Source of the DNA: Pisaster brevispinus
Taxonomy: Eukaryota > Echinodermata > Asteroidea > Forcipulatida > Asteriidae
NCBI GenBank assembly: GCA_023634235.1
Contig: JAMKCF010000001.1
Location: 1,788,001-1,852,000, forward strand
Direction of reading: 5' to 3'
Length of the DNA: 64,000 nt
Part shown: positions 14,723 to 26,700 of the stretch, piece by piece
Layout: the number at the start of each line of letters is the position of its first letter
Numbering within the stretch: position 1 is the first letter of the stretch
Program-made: the position numbers and the translations under genes
The notes under the pieces: generated by a model
Databases searched by the model: none
Told to the model about the DNA's origin: nothing
What the model saw: the letters and a program-made list of their open reading frames with translations, nothing else

Positions 14723-17700
14723 CCGCCGCCGCCGCCACCGCCGCAGGAATGGAATTAGAAACAAAGTGGAAAACCACTGCCAGGCCCAGTTTGCAGCATT
14801 CAACAATTGTTTGTTTGTTTGTTTGTTGGGGTGTTTGTTTGTTTGTTTGTTTGTTTGTTTGTTTGTTTGTTGTTGTTGTTGTTGTTGTTGTTTTGTCTCT
14901 CTCTCTGAGCGCTTTGCATCCCTAAGACAAATCTCTTTATACTATTATTATAACTATGCTACTCACATTGCGTTTGTCAGCCTAGGGAGCGATTCTAAAA
15001 CACGTGACATGTTTGAGTGCCCAGTGCAGTTGACGTGCATCATTAGTCTCTCCTCGAATAGATCATCGTTCATCTTACAGGAGCATTCTCTCGGGCAAAA
15101 CCTCAAATCTAACAAATCAAACAGAAAAATTGAAATAAGAAGTAAATGAAAAGATGATATTGATTATTGTTAATCGAATAGTTCCCAATAGATGCCATCT
15201 TTACGGCAAAGTGCATATTGGCTTGCAGGCTCGTCAAGTGCTCAAATAGTTAACGCAGCCGCGTTGTTCACAATCGTACCAACAACAAAAAAACATGCAT
15301 AAAGCCCGGTTCATACTTCCTGCGAATGCTTCGTGCGAGGCGAATTTTCTTGCGTCACAATTGAAAAAACAGCACGTACCGATTATTGCGTCAGCCAAAT
15401 TCGCTGCAAGTATGAACCGGGCTGAATGCGAATTGCTACAGGACGCTGGGGTCACGCGCACATTTTTACGCACAAAGAACAGCTATCGTCCAATGTCTGC
15501 CTCCTTCTGGCCTCAGTGGGGGTGTGACGTCATATGCAAGGGGACAGGGCACAATTTTTATTGCCGCATTCTGCGCTTACGGTCACCATCCTCCGATTAC
15601 TTTGCAAGCGCAGAATTTCTGCGCTAGCTGTGTAAGTGAAGAATGCCTTTAGAGTCACGCTGAGTACGCACGCACACAAGCGAAAATTCCCTGCTAATCC
15701 GTGAAATACGCTTGACGTAAGTTTGGAATTCCCTGCTTCCGTAAGCGCCGATTCTTTGCTTATGGTAAGCAGAGCCATAAACTGCAATTTCATAAAGCTG
15801 TTAAGCAGACAATTATGCTTAGCAAATTTCTTTACCTAGCAAGAAATGGGCGGGGTAACAGTGGCAACAATGTAAACTTTATGTTGGCTGGTAACCTGGT
15901 TATGCTAAAGCAATATCTTTCTATGGTTAGCAAGTTTTTTGTGCTAAAGGCTCTATGAAATTGGGCCCTGGTCAATGAGTTTTGTGAAATGCACGCGTGT
16001 TGCACATTGCGTGTAAAGATGACCGATTTACGTCATAACAATGCATCCTATCTGTACACGGTTCTTATGCAGTGCTTTATCACTCCGGCTGTCGTCCCAC
16101 CAAGGCGCTTGATAATTTTACGGCCGGCATTTATAATAACTGCCTCTGAAGTCTGAGCCCTTTCTTAATGGCACCCTGTAATGGTTTACAAAGTGACGCA
16201 GCCGTGCAACCAGCCGTGCAATAAACACCGCGGCAACCCTCTTTCAAAGATAAGTGTGCCCGGGTAGATTTCACAAAGAGCTAAGATCGATCTTAACTGT
16301 GGTATCAATCTTAATTTCTCAGCGTGATGTCACAATACAAACCACTATGGTGAAACTGACAACCCATCTTAAGATGAATCTTAGTGCTTTGTGAAATCGA
16401 GCCCTGGATTGATTTACGTACAGTTTTCAAAACATGGGACCAAAGCTTGTACGCCCTATCCGAACGACATCGTGGCTAAGTTCCCTACTGGTGGACACGT
16501 GGCAAAACCAGGACCCGAACCCACCCACTGACATCACCTTAAATTGAGTCCAGTCCAACTAAATCGTTGAAAGTTTCTTTGTTTAAAGATACATGTATGA
16601 TATGTCTTTTAATTTCTAACATAGCTCTGCATACCTGGAGAAAATAATAATTTCGAGCGCTTAGGGCGTGAAAAACGCTACTTAGAACTGCGCACTATTA
16701 TTGTTCATGTTGTTATTATTGTTATTTATTATACTTCATATTTTCAGAGAATATCGTGTACTAGTCATAATGTAACTGACCTATACGCGTTCTTACGTAG
16801 ACAGTTTTGACCGTACCTGGATCAAAAGCCCTGTTTATTTAATCAAGTTCTTTAAAAAAAAAATGTTTTAATAACTTGACAAACGTGTTTGCATTGCAAG
16901 ATAAGATACTTGCTTTTACGCCTTAAAGAAATTGCATAAATAATAAAGTATTTGTGCCTTCGAATCAATAGAAAATAGGAATAGTATCGTTTTTAAACTG
17001 TCGCCTGGGACAAATATACCTTCGAGAAAACCGGATCCAATGTTAATCCAAGGCGATGGTAACAAACACCGGCCGTCTAAGCGAACCGTGACACGGTGCA
17101 AAACACAAAAGAGCTCTGCCTGCAACCGTGGGCTTTGTAGAGCGAATTGCCCCGGGGAGCATCGTCGCGCAACCGCTCTGTCAACATTTTGGATTCGGAA
17201 GAAATCATCGCTCCCAGAACAAACACTGCACGTGTTGTGACTGTAATCTTGTAGACTCGACCACAGCATTTAAGTAGCTCCTTTGGGAATTTTTTTCGTT
17301 TTCGTTTTAGGGGAATTATTACAAGGCTGTCTTTGAAATGTATGACTTTATGAAATAGTGCAGGCTGTAAAATCTGAAATGTGATATTGGAGAACTTCGT
17401 CTTACATGGTGAAAGTGCTTCGTTGGTACTAGTGGTAGCAGTTATGAATATTTATTGACATTAACCGATTGTTCATGCATGCTCCAAAAATTTCTGAAAG
17501 AGCAAATCAATAGAACATAAAGGGAACGGGTCGAAGTACTTTGCCAAACTATCCGTAAAGTGTGTTTGATACTGAAAGAATACAAGTCCATAACCATTAA
17601 GAATTCACAAACTACGTCAGTTTTGATGAGCTGATGGCGCTGATTGAAAAGTCGTTTCGTTGCTGAAAGATTTACTTTTCAAACGCAGTATGTCATACAG

Positions 17701-20700
17701 ACTATAGAGTTAAAGATGCACTTTACGTTTGTTACGCAGTTTCGTGAACGTAGCAAAGTCTCGCTTTTTCAGAAGCTCGTTCACTTTCTCGTAACTTAAG
17801 TGGTGACTTAACTCTGTTGGCGCTACACAGTCAGTGGCAGCAAATTGTCAAGGAGCTGGTAAATACACTTTTATCAAATCTTGAATATTTTCCAATCCAA
17901 ATCACTAACAAAACCGAGGCTGAAAGAAAATTAGTGTGGTGCCATTTTCGTTTAACGAATTGGAGTATTCGTTAACGTTATTGGATGCAGGGAACAAGGT
18001 CGAAAGTGATGCATCTTACCGCACTTCTTCTCGTCTTCTGCATCTGCGCAGTCGCTAATTCCATCGCAATGAAATTTCCGGAGGAGACACGTGGTTCCAT
18101 TAGCGCAACGCTCATTGGCTGGGCACGTATGTGCTAAATCGGAATAGGGATAGAAATACAAGTGTCAAAATAGTTTTTAAATGGTGTGCGTTGACAGCCG
18201 ACCGTTTATATTAATATTAACTTCTTCCTAACACTTTTCTGAGTTTGGGTCGTTACCGATTCCCCATTCTCCTTAAAAAATAAAAATAAATCGTCACGAA
18301 ACAGTCTTGCATTTATTTTGTATAAATATCTAACCATTGCTTTATTTTTTTATTCCAGTAAAGTAGTATGATCGAACTGTAAGCGTATAACCAAAAAGAA
18401 ACGATTGTTCGAAGAATTAATGGCCCCTCCCAAAACAGTTACACACACAATTGTTTCCAAATTCATTATCTTCAAACTACTGAATCATTTTGAACTAGTG
18501 AGGCTGCTATGCCAAGTTATTCGTGGCATGACATTGTAGTAGCCGTATTGAGCTGTCATTAATCCAGCACGTAACTTAAAACTGACAGTTGATTCAAATT
18601 CATAAAAAAATAACACTCACGGCAGTTTTGCTCGTCTGATTTATCTGGGCAATCCATAATGAGGTCACAAAGTCCATTTCCATCGATACAGACATCTCCG
18701 CTATCACATCCAAACTCAGTTTGCTTGTCACATTCAGACGACACTGAATAATCTACAAAAGACAATCTAATAAGTAAGGTTTCCTACACCATTAGCCTAT
18801 AACTGGTTTACCAAAAATGTCTCGACAGAAAACCTATTAAAGTATTGTTGAAACAAAAGGATTAGGTTAGCTCATTGGTCAATTTCCCTGCCGTTCTCCT
18901 CCATGGACCCCAGTTTAAGTTCAAGCTCAGACTGGAGCGTTGCATGTGGATTGTGTTTTCAGTCCGTAGGGCCTACCTATAACATTGTGGGCTTTCACAA
19001 TTTGGGGTAAACCTTCCATCATCTAAAATTGAACGTTTCTTCTTTTCCTTTTCATCATTAATTGCACTAAGTGTGCCTTTTGATGTGTAGTAATGATTTT
19101 AAATAAAATAATCAAGTAAAATGAAAATTTTGAATGTAAACCACATGACAACGTTTCAAAGTAGTCTTTAACAAGGTTAGTATTATTAAACTTTCGTTTC
19201 AGCCAAACTAGTTTTATTTAAATATCATATTACCACATGTTCTTCATTGTCTGTTGGTTTGTCGGTTTGTTGCTTTGTTCGCTGTTTGTGTGTTGTGGAG
19301 TACGTTGGTTTGTTGCCTCTGATGTAATTTCCCCCTTAAAATTGCATGCCGTCATTATACAATATAAATTACGTTTTAAATAGATGTTAAACTTTCATGC
19401 ACTAATATATCTCAAGCACTGCATACTCAATACTTTATTCGACGAGTCCCTTGTAAAAAAAAAACAATTGCATATTACTCGGTTGGAATTCGAATCTAAT
19501 TCCCATTACCTTTAAACATTTACACTTTGAAAAAAAAAACAGCCGCTAGCACCCCCAAAAAAACCAAAACAACAACAACAACAACAACACTTAAATGACT
19601 CTCTAAAAGTTCGCCTGACGGAAGCGGAATGTAAACATACCTGCATCAACTTGTTGAAGCTCAAGCCAGAACCTCGTGTTGGCTTTCGTCCCTCCGTGCA
19701 CATCCTTCTGAAATTCTATTCGTATCGCGTGACTGGATGAAACGACTTTGTGAACTTTGACCCCACGGACAATCTTGAGTATATTATCCACGTCGTTATT
19801 ATCGTCTGTTTTAATGTTTCCAATCGTCATACCATAACTGTATTCGATATGCAAATCTCGCACGGTCACCTTAATTTGCATACCAGGAGAAGTGGTTATC
19901 AGCCAATTGCAGTAGATATTTTCGGTGACGTCATATGGGTAGTTGGGAGACTTCAGCTGGTGTGGTTCTTGTGATTGAAGATGGATATTTGCGTTGCCAC
20001 ATCCAATTGCTGAAGAAAAGCAGGAAGACAAATTTTAAAAGGCATGACTACTGAATCGCCAAAGCCTTGAAGCGAAACTTATATTAACCAATAGCATTAC
20101 TATAACTAGAAAGAGGTTAAAAGACTTGTAGAAAGAAGTTATATTAATCAACAAAAGTTACTTTAACTAGAAACAGCTTAAAGGTAATACTAGTTGAATC
20201 TTGATAGTCTTGAAAATGGTCTATAGACTGACAATTCACACCGCGAGCGCAACATTCCGAACACACCCTGCCGCATCATTGCACTGCATGCAGACTGACC
20301 GGGCGGCTGGCTCTCATGGTGTTAGCGGACATACCGAAAGAAATAAGACATAAGAAACTGTATTACTCTCCAAAAAGAAGAAATTACGTTGCTCGCACAA
20401 GTTTAAAAACACTACAAAGATCAACAAGTTAAAAAGTTACCAAAGGCAGATAACAATATTGCACAAGAAACAATGCACGAGGATTTAAAATAGAATCCAT
20501 ATGTCCACCGCACACCCAGTCAAGCCATAGACAAAACAAAATAAAAATATTCAAAGTTTATGAGCCAGCACTCATCTTTTATACAATGCATTGACAAATG
20601 TAATACCCATTGACAAATGTAAATACTATATGGGTATAAGAGAATAAAGCAAAACAGTTAGTGTTTGTGTCATGAGGCCATAACCTACGTATGGTTCGAG

Positions 20701-23700
20701 TTCTTAGTCTACCATCTACCACGTGTTCTGTTTCCGCGTGTTTATTAGTACCGCAAGGTTTTGTTTTGTGGCCCGCGTAGAGCTCGTCCGAGTATTGAGT
20801 TATCTCTTCTACCCATTGGACCACGTGGGTCACGGTAATGGTTGCCTAGGTTGGTGCCGCGCCACCAACATTAGGCCACCCTTAATCTACGACAGGCCCG
20901 AGATGTACATGTATGTAATAATCTCAATTATTCATTGGCTCTTATCGTTGAGGTTCTATAGTTTGTACCCTTCATCCACGTTACGTCCAATGTGATAAGT
21001 GATCTTGTATCATTTGGCTGACGTGTAGCCACATGTGTTGTACCGCTTAGTAAAGCCAGAATGTTCGTTTAAACTAATTGCGGAACACTCACATAAGCTG
21101 GCCCCAAATACTGATTGATATTTTGTATCCATTGGACTCTCTGTATTACTAGATATCTTGAACCTTTTGTAGTGCCGAAAGGTTCCATTTTGGGTCCCTT
21201 TCTATGATATGCCATAGTACTGAGTTACATCTTCGCCCCATTCAACTCCTGGATAAGTTGATTCACTTCCAAGTATAGCCCCACATACCTTGCAGGAAAA
21301 TATTGAATGTTGAAGCGCCTTGAGCGTCACTGAGGGACGGATATATAAGAAGCCACTAGTATAGTACCTGAAGGCTCTACAATGTGCCCACTTTCACGAG
21401 GATTGGCGTATCTCTTCAGTTCATCAGACCAGTGTGTTGTATTTGATCTGCACCATTTTGTATTGCTGCGAGTTTTTGGTGTTGTGCCCTCACGTCCACG
21501 TACAGCTAAAGCTAGCTGACTTTCAAGAGGGTGTGAAACACTTTGTATTAATCGAAAGGAAAGGAAAAGCTTTTCGATAATTTTCATTATATCCGTCACG
21601 ATTGGGTAATTGAGGTATATTCTGTATTGTGGCTGTAGCGTCTGGAAACCCAGAAGGCTGCACAAACTAGCATTGTTGATTAACAATAACTTATTCCAAA
21701 AATAGCAAATGTGAGACATTCCGGATGAATTAGGGCCAAGAGTGAGAACAAATAAACCAAGATCCAAACTCACGCGATAATATAATATTCTGATACTCTA
21801 TAAATCTGTCAATAACCTTTGTACTTCCCTTGAGCACGGGTAGTTCTTTGAGCTTATTGTTTTGCATACGAGACATAGACTCCACTAGTCCAAAACCGAA
21901 AGAAATTGGGTTACAAAAGTTGTAAACAAAGACCCCCAAAGGAACGTGATACAGACAGCTGAAAAGAAGCAAGCAAGGGGATATAGGCCCCTGCCTTCTC
22001 AGTACTACAATGTCACTGCATGTCCCTATATGAAGGAAATATTCATATCGCACAAAACATGACTTGAAATGAAGAGGTCGTGTCTGTGACTAAACACAGG
22101 ACACCTAAACCAATTGAAGATCCTGGAGACGGACTTGTATTGCCATGAATTGATCCCTAAGAATTCGACTTCGTAACTGAGCCTCGGTGAATTCACGGTG
22201 GCAAAGGAGACTCACCCTTGGAACAAAAGATTTGAAGTGGAAAGGACGTCAACGAATTCTATCGCGAGTCTTATTTGAAACGACTTCTTCCAGAGGATGA
22301 TTAGCAGTCAAGATTATTTTAGGTATCTTTGCCAGTTTAGACGTGCTTGCGTCTTTGGTGGGAATTACTCACGCGACGGATAGTTACAGTGTGCAGATGC
22401 CATCAAGTGCAGTTATTTTAACGTCATCTATTTTGTTAAATAAGTTATGGAGATAGCAAAACGATGGACAATGAATCTTTATAACGTGTACAGGTGCACA
22501 AAGACGTCAACGAAATCAAACTTTAAAAAACCAAAACAACAACAACAACAACAACCCTGAGCGATTGGGGTCAGAATATTCCAGAAACGGTCTGAACTCA
22601 TTTTGAGTATATGCAGTGTACGTGCAGTTATTCTTAAATCCGATGACGACCAAAGCCTTTATTACATTTACCCCCGGGATAAAGAGTTGTAGGTCAGATG
22701 ATCACAGAGACAATCTTAGCCCAGTTTGAATATGCAGCACCGGCGGTCTATCTGGCATCAAATCCGGACCGAAACCTCTTACAGTTTGGCCTACTTCTTA
22801 ATCCAGGATACGAGTTGGGGGTCAGATTCTCAACGAGGCAATCTAAACTCATTTGAATTTGCAGTACCGGTGATCAATCTGGCATCAAATCGTGACCAAA
22901 ACACATTACAGTTGCTTCTTCATCTGGGATCAGTGTTGTGGGTCAGAAGATCACAATTTCAGCCCAGTTTGAGTTTGCAGTAGGGCTACCTGCGGTAAAT
23001 TTGGCATCCAATCACGACCGAAACCCCTTTACAGTTACGTCTTAATTTGCATTGCCAGCGGTCAATCTGGCATCCAATCACACCCAAATCCTCTACACTT
23101 CCCTGTATCTCTTAATTCAGAATAAAGAGAAGCAACCTTTTTTTTACGGAGGTTCACCGACTAGGATTCGAATCCAAACTCGTGATTCACCGAACAGAAC
23201 GTGAGTCTGGAGAATTCAACACTCGCCCTCATCGTGCTAAAACCATCAGTGCTGGTCTGACTCAAATTCTGAAGTGAGATTCACAGCTTCCAAACAGCCA
23301 CGCAAACCCTCATCAAAAACTCTTATAAGACACGACACCCTGGTTTTCCGTACATCATTTAGTTGCTCTACCGTCGAAGCTAAGGTTGCACACCCCACTA
23401 CGGGGAGAAAACAGAGCGCCAGCCTCATAAATATTTTGTAGGCCCTCAAAATATTATATACTACACATATTTGAGAGCCCCGTAAAAGGAGGTCCAATAG
23501 TGACCTGGGAATTGTTGACTTCCAACTTTGTATTGGTAGTTACGATGACATAGGCCCTGTAGGGGTGTTTTTATTTGGAGGGAGATTAACTTTCGGGCCT
23601 TGTAACTCCCTGTATAAAATTCAGCAGAGGATAAAAGTTCTAGAGTCAATTTATAGTTTCCCTTTTACTGTACAAAGCTATGAGACTTCTAGTTTGTTTT

Positions 23701-26700
23701 TGTTTTTTGAGTATTAGCATTTTACACTGTATGCTATGGGAGTTTATTTAGTGGGGCGCACCCCTAACAGACCCTTGGTGGGTGGTTCGATAATTGACCA
23801 ATACTCGTAGCGTGTTCTTGGATAATGGTTCTCAAACTCTACGAATCTGTCTGGATACACTCACTTGATTGGTGGCTGAACAATATTATCCGTGCTATAA
23901 TTTCAACAAAAACTCCACTATTCCTGTCTGCTATTCTGTTTAGGATACGCTCGGTTTCGTCCGTTTTATGTTGTAACGTTGTACCCTATTCATGAAACGG
24001 TGTTCATGAAACATGTAAAAGGATAGTTATTTTGACAAGTACCGGAATTTCCTAAGTACTAATCTTATTTGCTTTCCTTGTCCTTGTCCTAGGCAATAAT
24101 CATTCTCTAAATGAAATGGCGGTATAACAGTCCAATGTCTGTACGTATGTGCTTTTTCGATAGTTACGAATCCTTGTCTTTTCATTTTATTTCATTTTAT
24201 CCGACACTAAACATTTAACAAAATTGCACAATCAAAGGATCTACACGAAAAACTCAGTACAATCGTTTCAAGAAGAATACACAAAAGATATTTAGCAGAG
24301 CAACCCGGCCTGGCAGGCAGATACATCTATAGGAACAACCTTCAGTAGGTTGGTGCATGAAAACACTATTTAGAAACAAAACCAACAACATAAGGAACCC
24401 TGGCAGGGAAAGCCAATAGTGACCGAACGTCACTTTCAAAGTGGCTGACCATTTGGTTCTCAAAGCCACCAAGAAAATAAAAAGGAATTGTTCGGCAAAA
24501 ATTGGATACCGTACAGTATCTAAAAGGTTACTGCTTTACACTGACTGATATCGGGTCTACTGTCCCGAAAATTTCATATATTATACACGTATTAACCCCG
24601 AAATATCCAATTATGTTTTACATTTTTCAAAGTGAGTTAAACACGTTATATGAACGGTTATAAAGTCTTGCACAAAATGCATATTTCGGCAGTTCGTTGT
24701 TGTTTGTTAGGATTTATCATAACCAGCGATGTAAAACACTGACTACAAAATTAGCCCACACAAAACAAACCCACAAACCCGCCCAAAACACACATACTGG
24801 CTTGTGATCAACGGACATTCACAAAAACCAATAGTATCATTCACAAATCAAGAAAGCGAAGTCGGCCTTTAGAAATTTCTTTCGCTATTTGCACTTAAAA
24901 TTTGACAAAGGTTCAGCGAACGTGCTCCGTCTTTACCGGACCGATTTCCTACTTTAAAACAGTGAGTAGAGACGCATGACACCTTCAAGCAGTCTACCCT
25001 GACACTCTCATGTTTCACATGTCAAACTGTACAAAGTGCATTTCCGACGTCTGGACAAAATGGCCAACGAAAGAAAATATCTCGAACAATGTGTAATTGA
25101 TGGTTGAATAAAAGCTGATCATCATTATTTGCTCACGGGTTGATATGTTATTCGATTTGGGTTTGTCTGTGGTAACCACCACGTCTGCACAAGCAGGCCA
25201 CCCTTAACCTCGTAAACCGATTCTGAACACACAGACCCGTTGAGTACGGTGTCCCAGTTGTTACAGCGATACCTTAATATAATCTAGGTTAGTTCTACGA
25301 GATACAAAAACATTGACACTGTAAATGCCCGTAAGCCTAAGTGTGGGGACAAAGAGAGCAAAATACTTTCAAAAATAACGTATGATGATGTAGTTAAAGG
25401 AATGGAACCTGTTTTGGTGCAAAGTCTGTAGATGAAAGTACTGTATATATTTTTTAGATCCACGTTTGCTGTTTATAGTATACTTGTACGCTGTGAGTAC
25501 GCTCGATAGTTTGCACTTTCAAATTTTTATTAAATTTGTATTTTCCTCCGGTGGTTGTTCTTTTATATTTAATTATTTAAATTATTTTATAGATTGTTAG
25601 TATAATTGTTTTCACTAGCTGCTCGTCCCTTTTCTTTTTCCTGGTTTGCTGGCATCCAGTCAAATTTTTTTGTCTAGGCCTCCTTTGTTCTTGTGTTCTT
25701 ACTGCTCTTTTACTTTCGATGGTTTTTATTTGTTGGTCACCCTTGTGTTTTCCGATGGTTGTAAAACTCTGTCACTGTGTTATTTGCCCTGTTATCTTCT
25801 TATAGTATTGTATATTTTTTACTTGTTCTTATCTATTTTACATATATATCACTAAGTGTTTTTATTGTAAGATGCATACTGGAAAACAATGTTTTTTAAC
25901 GTGACGTTTATAATACATTGAATTGAATTAAATTGAATTTAATTGAATTCTTATTGTCATCATTTTAAAACATTGTTTTAGTTGTTGGTTAATTTTTCTT
26001 TGTAAAGCACCTGCCTCCACTTTTTGCAGTAAAGAATTATTTTATAATAATAATTATTAGTATTATTTAGTATTTAAAGTGCAAGACAAACCTAAACCAA
26101 AATAGCCTTAAATTACATCACACTTTGTAATGTACGGTATATTTGCTTCTAGTTGTTTTAGTTATTGAAGGTGCGGGTTTTAATTAAGCTCTCATGACAA
26201 CATTATTTTATAATATATAAATAAATATTTTATAAATAGTTTTTTTTTTATGAAGACCATCATTGCATGATGAACGATCTGCTCTTGCGGTATAGAACAA
26301 GATTAAGGCAAGAACAAGGGGTGTACGTCTCGACGTTTTGAGTAGTACATTCAGCTAGTCGTCAGGATGTATGGATTGTGACGCCTTTGCCAGTTTAGCT
26401 GCACACGGGCTTGGCTTGAATGATTAGGGCCATGGGCCTTGAGTGGGCCTTTCAAGAAATAACTGGTAATCTCTGATTGCAGACTATGCAAGTCTCGCGC
26501 GTATTTGTACATTGGGACCCGTGTAAGTGCGCGAGTTTGTTTCCTTCACGAGTTACTGCAATTCACATGGGATCAAAGCGGTCCCAAAATGTTCGAATAC
26601 GCGCGAGACTTGCCTGGTCTATTGATCCTTGACGCGCTCTTTCTGGGCCATAGCCTGCCTATTGAAGTCAAAATGTCTGTAAAGATATGGTGCTCGTGTA

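Noticed and set aside
14377..14925. 182-codon plus-strand ORF with long Val/Ala run
   Set aside because: It is a SINE tail joined to the GTC/CGC triplet array and GTTT repeats.
16916..17269. 117-codon minus-strand ORF with CSPGQF, reminiscent of an LDLa start
   Set aside because: No further LDLa cysteine spacing, no matching splice phases, and the LDLa 2 to LRRNT join needs no extra exon.
17700..17820. Possible linker exon between LDLa 2 and LRRNT
   Set aside because: The sequence is an inverted repeat, its donor would be in the wrong phase, and LRRNT joins LDLa 2 directly in frame.
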